From NCBI GenBank assembly GCA_903929315.1, contig CAIYUC010000229.1, positions 1 to 45,680 of the forward strand: 45,680 nucleotides of DNA, given 5' to 3'. The translations under genes and the position numbers were made by a program. The notes beneath the pieces are model-generated. The model saw only the letters and a list, made by a program, of their open reading frames with translations, did not search any database and was not told where the DNA came from. The stretch is from an uncultured Bacteroidales bacterium. Lineage in GTDB: Bacteria; Bacteroidota; Bacteroidia; Bacteroidales; FEN-979. Of the stretch, positions 1-7,772 are shown piece by piece (positions within the stretch are counted from its first letter, which is position 1; every line of letters starts with the position of its first letter).

Positions 1-110
1 AAGTCTTTGTGACCATTGTGAAAAACGTTGTGGCCTTTGTGGTTAATTCTTAAAGCACTGAACCACAATGAACACCAAGATTGCACAAAGCACACAAAGA
101 AGGAAAAATT
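1..110. repeat. Degenerate CACAAAG-type repeat cluster
   Basis: The first 110 bases carry CTTTGTG words on one side and CACAAAG words on the other (CTTTGTGACC near 5-14, GTGGTT at 39-44, AACCAC at 61-66, CACAAAG copies near 84-100). The stretch AACCACAATGAA also occurs inverted at about 36631-36642, so this is one copy of a dispersed element. The start of the element lies outside the window. No gene is supported here. Confidence 0.6.
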
Positions 111-132
111 ATCATCTGCCATACTTATTAGA

Positions 133-155
133 CAGCCCCTGAAGGGGATGAGGTG
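133..155. other. CCCC-TGAA-GGGG hairpin at the 3' end of kbl
   Basis: CCCC (136-139), TGAA and GGGG (144-147) form a short GC stem just past the stop codon of the minus-strand kbl gene. Nearly the same sequence (CAGCCCC, AGAA, GGGG, TGAGG) lies between two convergent genes at 37329-37350. It could act as a terminator or mRNA end structure, but there is no clear T tract, so this is inference. Confidence 0.35.
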
Positions 156-164
156 GGTGGGTTT

Positions 165-1364
165 CTATATCGCCCCCAATTTCTTTCCCGCTTTTTTAAA
201 TTTATCCAATGCAAATTCTATTTGTTCAGTAGAATGTGCTGCGCTGATCTGCACTCTGATCCTCGATTTTCCTTTTGGAACAACAGGATAATAGAAACCG
301 ATCACATAAATTCCTTCTTTCAGCAGGGCGTTGGCGAAATCCTGTGAAAGTTTTGCATCATTTGGCAGATGTCCTAAAAGGACAGGAACGATCGGGTGCA
401 CTCCTTCCACGATCCTGAACCCTGCATCCTGCATCCCTTTCCTGAATAATCTTGTATTTTCGAATAATTTATCCCTTAATGCCGTGGTCTCCGTCAGAAG
501 GTTCAGTACTTCGATTGTGGCGCCGGCAATGGCAGGAGTTAGTGAATTTGAGAATAAATAGGGCCTTGAACGCTGGCGTAATATCCCGATGATCTCTTTT
601 CTCCCGGAAATACATCCACCCGAGGCGCCCCCTAAAGCTTTACCAAAAGTCGTGGAAATAATATCAACCCTTCCCATCGCATTGCAATATTCGGCGCTAC
701 CCTTTCCGCTTGTGCCCAGGAATCCGGTTGCATGGGAATCATCTATCATGACCAGGGCTTCATACTTGTCGGCAAGGTCACAGATCTTATCGACCTGGGC
801 AATAATACCGTCCATGGAAAAAACCCCGTCCGAAACGATCAGTTTGAACCTTGCTTCGCCCGCATCATTCAGCACCTCCTCGAGGTCTTCCATATCGTTA
901 TTCTTATAAACAAACCGTTTGGCTTTACTGAGACGGACTCCGTCGATAATAGATGCATGGTTCAGTTCATCAGAAATAATAGCATCCTGTTCTCCCAGCA
1001 AGGGTTCAAAAACCCCGCCGTTTGCATCAAATGCAGAGGAATAAAGAATGGTATCGTCCATCCCCAGGAATTCACTCAGCTTTTTTTCAAGGTCTTTATG
1101 AACCTGTTGCGTCCCACAGATGAACCGCACGGAGGCCATCCCGAAACCATATCTGAAAAAATTCAGATTGGCAGCCGCCATAACCCTTGGCTCAGAACAA
1201 AGACCCAGATAGTTGTTTGCACAAAAATTCAGAACTTTCTTTCCACCATCGGTTTGAATTTCGACACCCTGCGGAGTAGTGAGGATGCGTTCGTTTTTAA
1301 ACAGACCCTCTGAGATAATGCTGTCAAGTTGTTTCTGAAGATGGCGCTGAAACCTGCCGTACAT
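165..1364 (-). CDS. kbl: Glycine C-acetyltransferase (2-amino-3-ketobutyrate CoA ligase)
   Basis: This PLP-dependent enzyme of the alpha-oxoamine synthase family interconverts 2-amino-3-ketobutyrate plus CoA and glycine plus acetyl-CoA, the second step of threonine breakdown in the cytoplasm. The 399 residues match the usual family length. Visible motifs are the N-N-Y-L-G-L substrate segment (51-55), S-x-x-D-A-N-G-G (110-117), the cofactor segment D-D-S-H-A-T-G (208-214) and the PLP-lysine motif T-T-F-G-K-A-L-G-G with Lys242. The gene stands alone; its usual partner tdh is not adjacent. A promoter-like TACCTTTG box lies about 35 nt upstream. A related family member such as 8-amino-7-oxononanoate synthase is possible, but the overall sequence fits Kbl best. 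Confidence 0.93.
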   Translation of the reverse strand: MYGRFQRHLQKQLDSIISEGLFKNERILTTPQGVEIQTDGGKKVLNFCANNYLGLCSEPRVMAAANLNFFRYGFGMASVRFICGTQQVHKDLEKKLSEFLGMDDTILYSSAFDANGGVFEPLLGEQDAIISDELNHASIIDGVRLSKAKRFVYKNNDMEDLEEVLNDAGEARFKLIVSDGVFSMDGIIAQVDKICDLADKYEALVMIDDSHATGFLGTSGKGSAEYCNAMGRVDIISTTFGKALGGASGGCISGRKEIIGILRQRSRPYLFSNSLTPAIAGATIEVLNLLTETTALRDKLFENTRLFRKGMQDAGFRIVEGVHPIVPVLLGHLPNDAKLSQDFANALLKEGIYVIGFYYPVVPKGKSRIRVQISAAHSTEQIEFALDKFKKAGKKLGAI

Positions 1365-1398
1365 AAAAGCTGATAAAAGTTGATTGTGAATCAGGGAA

Positions 1399-1432
1399 CA
1401 AAGGTAAAAATTAAGCTCTTACCATTGACCAA
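1399..1432 (-). promoter_or_regulatory. Bacteroidota-type promoter of kbl
   Basis: On the minus strand TACCTTTG (1406-1399) matches the -7 consensus TAnnTTTG. A TTG at 1432-1430 lies 23 nt upstream, inside the 17-23 nt range described for this phylum. The start codon is about 35 nt downstream. Confidence 0.5.
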
Positions 1433-1467
1433 CCCTGATGAATTTTAACAAGAATTCATAATTAATT

Positions 1468-1594
1468 GATGAACTGGTGAAGTGGTGAACTGGTGAGTTT
1501 TTCAATTGATACCTGATGTTCGATACGTAACGCGAAACGCGTGACAAATGATTGCTAATGGTTTACTATTGCCTAATGCCTGATGCCTATTGCC
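1468..1594. repeat. Octamer (GGTGAACT) and heptamer (TGCCTAA) tandem arrays
   Basis: In the gap between kbl and the MFS gene, 1468-1499 holds four 8-bp units of the type GGTGAACT, followed by a GAGTTTTTCAATT tail that recurs at 6486-6499. At 1570-1594 there are three and a half 7-bp units of the type TGCCTAA/TGCCTGA, the same unit as at 2976-3003. Between them is ACGCGTGAC (about 1538-1546), the reverse complement of the unit found inside ispG. Confidence 0.8.
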
Positions 1595-1634
1595 TTTTTT
1601 CAATAGTTGACTACTGACTTCGGGCAGGGGGATT

Positions 1635-2888
1635 TCATTTAAGATCCCTCAGATTAAGCTTGCGAAGTAACGGCGCTTTTTTTGCCGTGATCGCTACTAC
1701 GAGCAAGGTCATTACCCCGCCAAAGATCACGGAAGGAACCAATCCCATTAGTTTTGCTGCCACACCTGATTCGAATGATCCGATCTCATTTGATGAACCG
1801 ATAAAAATGCTATTGACCGAAGCGACCCTTCCACGCATTTCATCGGGTGTGATCAATTGCATTGTCGTGGCGCGGATGATGACGCTGATATTATCAAACA
1901 TGCCACTAAGGGCAAGCAAAACAAGAGACAGATAGAAATTTTTTGAGAGTGCAAATAAAATGATGCTCAGTCCAAAACCCGTAACGCCGATCATCAGATC
2001 CCTTCCTGCTTTTGACCTGGGTGGTTTGTATGCAATGATCAGGCTCATGATCAGGGCTCCGCACATGGGTGCAGCCCTGAGAAAACCCAATCCCTGCGGC
2101 CCGACTTTAAAGACTTCAGCAGCAAAGATCGGTAACATCGCTACAGCGCCTCCAAAGAGGACACCGAACATATCGAGCGTCATCGATCCTAACAAGATCT
2201 GATTCTTAAAAACAAAACGAAGGCCCGATGAGAGTCTCTGTAACAGCGACTCCTGATCTGAGGTGGGTGGCACCGGGTAATTCCTGACATTGATTAACAT
2301 CAGAAGCGCAATCACCATAAAAAACAGTACCATCACATAAGCGGTGATGACCCCGAAGAAACCATAAATCAACCCTCCTATTGCCGGACCGCTGATAGCT
2401 CCGATTTGCCAGGTAGTGCTGTTCCAGGTTGAAGAATTCGTATATAATTCACGGGGTACGATCTGAGCCATTAATGCAACCGTCGATGGATAAATGAAGG
2501 CCCTGGCGATGCCTGAAACAGCAACAACAAAGTAGACCGGTAATATTCCCAATCGTATGACAATACCCGGTAAATGAAAGCTGAAAACCAATAATCCAAC
2601 GGTCCCTGAAATAAATAAAATGATAAACCATAAAATGACTGTTTTCCGGTTGAAACGATCGGCCACATGCCCTGCATAAAGAGCAACAACAATAAAAGGA
2701 ATAGCTTCGAATAAACCGGTCAAACCAAGTGACAGCGGATCTTTTGTGATTTGATACACCTGCCAGCCCACAATGACCGATTGCATCTGGATAGCAACGG
2801 TCATTAAAAAACGGAACAAAAGGAAAAGGCGGAAATCCTTATCCTTCAATACCGCATAAGCATCGTGTTTTGGCTGGGGGCCTTGCAT
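1635..2888 (-). CDS. Major facilitator superfamily exporter (EntS/MFS_3-like)
   Basis: A 417-residue integral membrane protein with about twelve hydrophobic segments, the usual MFS size. The loop after the second segment reads G-H-V-A-D-R-F-N-R-K-T, the MFS motif A (G-x-x-x-D-R-x-x-R-K). The opening (L-K-D-x-D-F-R-L-F-L-x-x-R) and a conserved arginine-rich R-A-T-T-M-Q-L-I-T-P-D-E-M-R-G-R-V loop are typical of the enterobactin-exporter-like branch, so drug or siderophore efflux is likely; the substrate cannot be read from sequence. It is followed by an AAAAGTG array rather than another gene in operon, so it appears to be monocistronic. No frameshift is seen. Confidence 0.85.
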   Translation of the reverse strand: MQGPQPKHDAYAVLKDKDFRLFLLFRFLMTVAIQMQSVIVGWQVYQITKDPLSLGLTGLFEAIPFIVVALYAGHVADRFNRKTVILWFIILFISGTVGLLVFSFHLPGIVIRLGILPVYFVVAVSGIARAFIYPSTVALMAQIVPRELYTNSSTWNSTTWQIGAISGPAIGGLIYGFFGVITAYVMVLFFMVIALLMLINVRNYPVPPTSDQESLLQRLSSGLRFVFKNQILLGSMTLDMFGVLFGGAVAMLPIFAAEVFKVGPQGLGFLRAAPMCGALIMSLIIAYKPPRSKAGRDLMIGVTGFGLSIILFALSKNFYLSLVLLALSGMFDNISVIIRATTMQLITPDEMRGRVASVNSIFIGSSNEIGSFESGVAAKLMGLVPSVIFGGVMTLLVVAITAKKAPLLRKLNLRDLK

Positions 2889-2900
2889 TTATTCTCAACG

Positions 2901-3003
2901 AAAAGTGAAAAGTTAAAAGTGAAAAACTAAAAGTGAAAAGTGCTTTAGAAAAAGGTTGCGTTCTACTAATTCTATTGCCTAATGCCTGGTGCCTGGTGCC
3001 TAT
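2901..3003. repeat. Two heptamer arrays (AAAAGTG x6; TGCCTGG x4)
   Basis: Six 7-bp units of the type AAAAGTG occupy 2901-2942 and four units TGCCTAA/TGCCTGG/TGCCTAT occupy 2976-3003. The stop codon of the downstream minus-strand EF-G-like gene (3000-3002) lies inside the last unit, so the array reaches into the gene end. The TGCCTnn unit is shared with the array at 1570-1594. Confidence 0.85.
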
Positions 3004-5135
3004 TCTTCTTCTTTCTCCTGGTCTTCGTAAGCCTTCAGCAGTTTATCCTGGATCTCGCCGGGGACTTGGGTGTATTCGCCGAATTTCATGGAATAGGTAG
3101 CTCGTCCGCTGGTGATTGAACTCAATGCTGTCGAATATCTGTTCATTTCAGCAAGAGGCACTTTTGCAAGGATCTTCTGATAATTTCCTTCACTGTCCAT
3201 CCCCATGATAATTGCACGACGTCCCTGGAGGTCGGTCATGACATCGCCCATTTTTTCTTCGGGAACAATAACTTCTACGTCGTAAATCGGCTCAAGGATC
3301 TTTGGACCGGCATTTTTGAAAGCCTCCTTGAAGGCATGTCTGCCTGCAAGCCGGAAAGAAATTTCATTGGAATCTACCGGGTGCATTTTACCGTCGTAAA
3401 TACTCACCACGATATCACGGGCATAAGAACCGGTCAACGGCCCTTCTTCAATTTTTTCCATGATCCCTTTCAGGATGGCAGGCATGAACCGCGTATCAAT
3501 AGCGCCCCCAACTATGCAATTGTGCATTAATAATTTTCCGCCCCAATCCAGTTCGATCACATCCCTTCCACGGATCGGGAATTCATTTTGATCCTTCATC
3601 CCTTCCCTGTAAGGTTCGATCATCATATAAACTTCACCGAACTGGCCTGCGCCTCCTGACTGTTTTTTATGACGGTACGTCGATTTTGCAGATTTGGTGA
3701 TCGTTTCCCGGTACGGGATCTTAGGCGCTATAAACTCGATCCCGATCTTCTCCAGGTTCTCGATGGTCCATTTTGCAATATTAAGGTGAAGCTCTCCCTG
3801 ACCATGCAATAGAACCTGCCTGAGCTCCTTGGAATATTCCACGATGAATGTCGGATCCATTTTATTGATCTCACTCAGGATACTGCCGAGTTTTTCATCA
3901 TCGTTCTGGGTCTTTGCCTTGACAGCTACCCTGAACTTAGGTTCGGGAAAATGGATCGGCTCAATGACATCATCCGGATTTTTATTGGAGTTCAGGGTGT
4001 TGTTGGTGAATGTCGCCTTAAGTTTAATGGTTGCCCCGATATCCCCTGCAAGCAGCTTCTCCACCTTTTCACGGTTTTTCCCGTTCATCACGAACAACTG
4101 CGACAGCCTTTCCTTTGATCCTCTGTTGGGATTGATCATATCCATGGCTTCCGTGATCTCACCGGAATACACCTTAAAGAAAGAGACTTCCCCAAGGTGC
4201 GGCTCAATGGTAGTTTTAAATACCAATGCAGCGGCAGGATCACGAGGATTGAATTTCAGTTCCTTACCTTCCGTGGTTTTCACGCCGGGCATTTCATTCG
4301 GGGCCGGAACACCGGAAGCTATAAATTCAAGCAACCTTCCCACGCCAATGTTTTGCTTGGCGCCTATACACATAACCGGAAAAATGCTTCTTTGGATCAG
4401 CCCGGTTTTAAGTCCGTTTGAAATTTGTTCTTCCGTCAGCGATCCTTTGTCAAAAAACACCTCCATCAGGGACTCATCCTTCGACGCCAGTTCCTCAACG
4501 AGTGTATTATGCAATTCATCGGCCTTTGCTTTTTCACTTTCAGGAATGTCAAGAATTTCAGGTTTCCCTCCTCCCTGGGGATATTTATACATCTTCATCT
4601 TCAGAAGATCAATAATAGCGTTGAATCCGATACTGGGATTGACAGGATACTGCATCAGGGTGACATTTTTCCCGAACTGAAGCTTTAACTGCCTGACGGT
4701 CTCATCAAAATTAGCATGCTCAAGATCGAGCGAGTTGACGACAAAAATAACTGGTATGTGATTTTTATTGGTATGTCTCCAGGTGATCTCTGTCCCGACT
4801 TCAACACCGTTCTGGGCATTGACGACCATCAGGGCAGTGTCTGCGACTTTTAACGCTGCGACAACTTCACCTATAAAGTCGTCAAAACCAGGAGTATCTA
4901 TGATATTGATCTTTTTTCCATCATAGAGGGTATATAAGACAGAAGCGACAACGGAATTCTGCCGTTCAAGTTCGATCGGCCGGTAATCGGAAACCGTATT
5001 TTTATCCTCGACAGAACCCCTGCGGGAAATAACACCCCCTTCAAATAACATATCTTCACCGAGGGTGGTTTTTCCGGATTTAGCGCCGCCAATGAGTACA
5101 ATATTCCTGATCTCGTTAGTTTGAAATACCTTCAT
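3000..5135 (-). CDS. fusA2: Elongation factor G paralogue (EF-G2-like)
   Basis: A 711-residue translational GTPase-fold protein with the five-domain EF-G layout. The P-loop G-G-A-K-S-G-K-T (16-23) is intact. The G3 motif is D-T-P-G-F (80-84), with phenylalanine where canonical EF-G has the catalytic histidine. G4 reads N-S-L-D (134-137) instead of N-K-x-D. The N-terminus (M-K-V-F-Q-T-N-E-I-R-N-I) and these changes resemble the Bacteroides EF-G2 paralogue, reported to support translation during carbon starvation without GTP hydrolysis. It is therefore probably not the main fusA, which is usually in the str operon. It is monocistronic with a good Bacteroidota promoter, and its stop codon sits in a heptamer array. 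The family is certain; lack of hydrolysis is inferred from the missing histidine. Confidence 0.85.
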   Translation of the reverse strand: MKVFQTNEIRNIVLIGGAKSGKTTLGEDMLFEGGVISRRGSVEDKNTVSDYRPIELERQNSVVASVLYTLYDGKKINIIDTPGFDDFIGEVVAALKVADTALMVVNAQNGVEVGTEITWRHTNKNHIPVIFVVNSLDLEHANFDETVRQLKLQFGKNVTLMQYPVNPSIGFNAIIDLLKMKMYKYPQGGGKPEILDIPESEKAKADELHNTLVEELASKDESLMEVFFDKGSLTEEQISNGLKTGLIQRSIFPVMCIGAKQNIGVGRLLEFIASGVPAPNEMPGVKTTEGKELKFNPRDPAAALVFKTTIEPHLGEVSFFKVYSGEITEAMDMINPNRGSKERLSQLFVMNGKNREKVEKLLAGDIGATIKLKATFTNNTLNSNKNPDDVIEPIHFPEPKFRVAVKAKTQNDDEKLGSILSEINKMDPTFIVEYSKELRQVLLHGQGELHLNIAKWTIENLEKIGIEFIAPKIPYRETITKSAKSTYRHKKQSGGAGQFGEVYMMIEPYREGMKDQNEFPIRGRDVIELDWGGKLLMHNCIVGGAIDTRFMPAILKGIMEKIEEGPLTGSYARDIVVSIYDGKMHPVDSNEISFRLAGRHAFKEAFKNAGPKILEPIYDVEVIVPEEKMGDVMTDLQGRRAIIMGMDSEGNYQKILAKVPLAEMNRYSTALSSITSGRATYSMKFGEYTQVPGEIQDKLLKAYEDQEKEEE

Positions 5136-5187
5136 GATTAGTTTGTGTCTTAAATGATTGGAGAATACTATTTTATAAAAAGGGCTG

Positions 5188-5218
5188 CAAAGTTATAAAA
5201 TTGCCTTTAATCGCCAAG
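5188..5218 (-). promoter_or_regulatory. Bacteroidota-type promoter of the EF-G2-like gene
   Basis: On the minus strand CTTG (5218-5215), 19 nt, then TAACTTTG (5195-5188) matches TTG-N17-23-TAnnTTTG. The start codon is about 53 nt downstream, leaving a short 5' leader. Confidence 0.65.
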
Positions 5219-5280
5219 AGATTCTGTTACTTTTAGCTATATCTTTTTTGGAAGTGCCGGTTTTCTAAGGACTTTTACCA

Positions 5281-5336
5281 CGGAGTCACAAAGTCACAAA
5301 GTGTAAATGAATTGCTCGCGCGCGTTTGTAACGCGT
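5281..5336. repeat. TCACAAAG octamers and a GTAACGCGTGCGTAA stretch
   Basis: TCACAAAG occurs twice in tandem (about 5285-5300) and is followed by a GCGCGCG-rich stretch ending in GTAACGCGTGCGTAAT next to the stop codon of the minus-strand kinase gene. It belongs to the same class of short-period repeats as the neighbouring gaps. Confidence 0.5.
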
Positions 5337-5342
5337 GCGTAA

Positions 5343-6335
5343 TCAAATGCTTCCCACCAATTCCCGAATATTATCCCACTGCGCAGCCGTCATTTTTGAC
5401 CCCATCACCTCGATGACATTCCCGGCAAGGATGGCCCCGATTTCTCCGCAGCGCCGGATGGGCATCCCCAGCGAATGTCCGTACAAGAAACCCGAAGCAT
5501 AAAGATCCCCGGCACCTGTGGTATCGATCGGATGAACAGGTATGGCGCCTATTGTAACGATTTCTTTTCCCTGCATTATCAACGAACCTTTACTACCAAT
5601 CTTAACGATGACAATTTCACATTGTGATGCAAGCTCTTTCAGCGCTTCAACAGGTTCTTTTCCGGTGAAGGCTTTTGCTTCTTCTTCATTGGCAAAAACA
5701 ATATCCACGTATTTTTCAATGACTGAATGAAGGAATTCACGGTTTGCCGCGACAACATTGTAACTGGCAAGATCAATGGATACGGTCAGGCCGCATTCCT
5801 TGACAAGTTTAAGTGTTGTTTCAACCAGATTATGGTCCTGGACTAAAAAGCCTTCCATGTGGAAGTAATCATTTTGGTGATCAGTGAACAGTGAAGGGTG
5901 AAGAGTAGTTGTAATCGAATCAGCAGACAGTGTACCCGCTGCTCCTAAATAAGTCGCGAAAGTTCTTTCAGAATCGGGTGTTACGAGCGTTATCGCTCTT
6001 CCTGTTTCTTCTTTGCTATGGATCAGATGCGGTTCTACTCCTGCATTGATCAGTTCCCTGACAAAAAATCCCCCCAGTTCATCCTCCCCGATAGCGCCGA
6101 TATAGCCTGTAATGCCACCAAGTGTAGCAAGGCCGTGAATGGTATTTGCAGCCGATCCTCCCGCAGACTGGGTCCGTTTATAGTCTTTAAGAAGCGATAA
6201 TATCTGGCGGCTTCGTTCTTTATCAACCAGTTGCATACTTCCTTTGGGAAGCTCAAGCCGGTCGAGTATCTGATCGTCATCCAGCGGGATCATAATGTCC
6301 ACAAGGGCATTGCCCATGCCGAGGATCTTTTTCAT
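5343..6335 (-). CDS. PfkB-family kinase, adenosine-kinase-like
   Basis: A 330-residue ribokinase-fold sugar/nucleoside kinase. It shows the N-terminal G-N-A-L-V-D motif, PfkB signature 1 (G-G-S-A-A-N-T) and signature 2 (D-T-T-G-A-G-D-L-Y-A-S-G-F) with catalytic Asp277. Sequence style (R-T-F-A-T-Y-L-G-A-A near the middle, Y-F-H-M-E-G-F-L-V) is that of the adenosine-kinase-like branch, so phosphorylation of adenosine or a related nucleoside is likely, but a sugar substrate cannot be excluded. The loop L-H-P-S-L-F-T-D-H before Y-F-H-M-E-G is encoded by a heptamer array (5882-5902). The gene is single, with a TACCTTTG box upstream. Confidence 0.88.
   Translation of the reverse strand: MKKILGMGNALVDIMIPLDDDQILDRLELPKGSMQLVDKERSRQILSLLKDYKRTQSAGGSAANTIHGLATLGGITGYIGAIGEDELGGFFVRELINAGVEPHLIHSKEETGRAITLVTPDSERTFATYLGAAGTLSADSITTTLHPSLFTDHQNDYFHMEGFLVQDHNLVETTLKLVKECGLTVSIDLASYNVVAANREFLHSVIEKYVDIVFANEEEAKAFTGKEPVEALKELASQCEIVIVKIGSKGSLIMQGKEIVTIGAIPVHPIDTTGAGDLYASGFLYGHSLGMPIRRCGEIGAILAGNVIEVMGSKMTAAQWDNIRELVGSI
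5882..5902. repeat. In-frame CAGTGAA heptamer array inside the kinase gene
   Basis: Two exact CAGTGAA units and one GGGTGAA unit (21 bp, frame-neutral) lie in the coding sequence of the adenosine-kinase-like gene. They encode the variable loop in front of the conserved Y-F-H-M-E-G segment. Confidence 0.6.
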
Positions 6336-6358
6336 AAGTGCGGATTAAATGAGAAGGG

Positions 6359-6392
6359 CAAAGGTAGAAATTCTCGGGGGTTTTGCAGTCAA
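6359..6392 (-). promoter_or_regulatory. Bacteroidota-type promoter of the PfkB-like kinase gene
   Basis: On the minus strand TACCTTTG (6366-6359) with a TTG (6392-6390) 23 nt upstream. The start codon follows after about 23 nt. Confidence 0.5.
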
Positions 6393-6414
6393 CGTCGTAA
6401 GCGAAACTGAAAGA

Positions 6415-6528
6415 GTAACAAAGTCACAAAGTCACAAAACACTTGGTGAACTGGTGATCCCGATAGTTATCGGGAGGCGAACTGGTGAGTTTTTCAATTC
6501 CTGCATTCTGATTTCTGCATTCTGAATT
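6415..6528. repeat. Array cluster with an embedded palindrome
   Basis: Tandem TCACAAAG copies (6419-6438) are followed by GGTGAACT-type octamers that are interrupted by a near-perfect palindrome at 6458-6475 (arms TCCCGATA and TATCGGGA, 2-nt loop). After the palindrome the octamer resumes (GGCGAACTGGTGAGTT, then the same tail as at 1500). At 6501-6528 there are four 7-bp units of the type CTGCATT/CTGAATT. The next gene ends 7 nt later. Confidence 0.8.
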
Positions 6529-6534
6529 AAAGCG

Positions 6535-7434
6535 CTAAAGTATGCTGACTTTAATTGCTTTTATTCTATCTGAACCAATTGTTAACTTGAATAAGTAAAT
6601 TCCCGGGATAAAATTCTTTTTATTGATCTCCATCCCGTCTTTAACGCCCATTGATTCAATTACTTCACCAGTCCGGGAAAAAATCTCCAGTTTCATTGAT
6701 TTATTTCCTATGGTATTCTTTATGGATATAATGGAAACGTCAGTAACCGGGTCAGGATTGATCGAAAAAGTAACTTCGTGAGAAGTCTCCTCAATTATTG
6801 ATTCAATAAAAAAACAATCTGTATAGGATGGATTCAGCCAAAACAAAGAATCGTTCTGATAGAAACACATTAATTTATAAGTATCACCTCCAACGAAACC
6901 AAAATTACAATGTAACATGCCCGACCTGCTGCCCATACCTTCCACCCATTGATCCGTTTCGCCCATAAAGTCTTGACCGAGGTGCAGTTGTTTCCGGAGT
7001 GTGCCACCCACAAGTATGCTGTCAATGGATCGGACAATTAACGGGTATGACCGTAAAGAAATATTTTCCCCGGAATTATAAGAATCCAGCGCTGTGGGAG
7101 TTACCGTATCATCAATAGTTAAACCAAAATCATATAAAAGATATTCCTGGTTCGAAGTGTCCGTCCTGTAATAGATCTTTTTATCTGATGTCTCTCTTAT
7201 TAAGCCATATGATGCCCAATCCGGTTGAATTTCATTTGTTGTCCGGAGTACTTTTTTATAGATTGTTGCACCAACAGTGGTGTCTTTTCCGAACCTGATG
7301 AGTTCTGACCCAAATTCAAATCCCATTTCAGATATACCCATGGTATTCCATTTTTTCGTGGTATCAACTAATGTCTGGCTGATTAAAAGATTATGGATCA
7401 GCAATAAACAAAGAATGATAACGCCTTTTTTCAT
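6535..7434 (-). CDS. Secreted protein with T9SS type A C-terminal sorting domain
   Basis: A 299-residue protein of unknown function. Residues 1-20 form a signal peptide (M-K-K then a leucine/isoleucine-rich core ending L-I-S-Q). The middle, about 20-215, is a beta-rich region without a recognised motif. The last 75 residues (F-S-I-N-P-D-P-V-T-D through G-I-Y-L-F-K-L-T-I-G-S-D-R-I-K-A-I-K-V-S-I-L) are a typical type A sorting domain, which directs secretion through the type IX system and usually surface attachment. The same kind of domain ends the 1468-residue protein at 22146. No operon partner is seen. Confidence 0.8.
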   Translation of the reverse strand: MKKGVIILCLLLIHNLLISQTLVDTTKKWNTMGISEMGFEFGSELIRFGKDTTVGATIYKKVLRTTNEIQPDWASYGLIRETSDKKIYYRTDTSNQEYLLYDFGLTIDDTVTPTALDSYNSGENISLRSYPLIVRSIDSILVGGTLRKQLHLGQDFMGETDQWVEGMGSRSGMLHCNFGFVGGDTYKLMCFYQNDSLFWLNPSYTDCFFIESIIEETSHEVTFSINPDPVTDVSIISIKNTIGNKSMKLEIFSRTGEVIESMGVKDGMEINKKNFIPGIYLFKLTIGSDRIKAIKVSIL

Positions 7435-7772
7435 GATCGGTAATTTTTAAATCCGGATTATGCTTCAGGAATGAAATGAATTAATGATTTAACAACATAG
7501 TTTGTACCTGTCGCTACAACCATAATATTCTCTTACAAATATCAAAATTTATATTCGATAAAAAAATGTTTTGGCTTATTATTTTGGAGGTGCCGGAATT
7601 GCGGAGGAAAAGAGTAACAAAGTAACAGAAAAACGTGTCAGTCAGGACAATTTAATTACGGATTACGAATTACGAACTAAGGTATGATGGGTTAAAGGAT
7701 TGAAACCTGTACAAATCACTCTTCACTTATCACCAATCACCGATCACCGATCACCAATTAGACATCCGGTTC
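7435..7772. other. Gene-free gap with two heptamer arrays
   Basis: This 338-bp gap holds no supported gene. It contains ATTACGG/ATTACGA units (7656-7676, three units) and ATCACCA/ATCACCG units (7729-7756, four units). The ATTACGA unit recurs at 9626-9653, inverted at 9784-9797, and at 34483-34496. The ATCACCA unit recurs inverted at 8882-8902 on the other side of the aldo/keto reductase gene. The segment 7435-7600 is AT-rich and presumably holds the promoter of the upstream secreted protein, but no full promoter match was found. Confidence 0.7.

Noticed and set aside
732-1313. Long open frame (193 codons) opposite kbl
   Set aside because: It is antisense to a highly conserved enzyme gene, has no motif, signal or own context, and arises from codon bias of kbl.
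3829-4680. Long open frame (283 codons) opposite the EF-G2-like gene
   Set aside because: Pure shadow of a conserved coding sequence; low-complexity serine/leucine-rich translation and no promoter or ribosome site.
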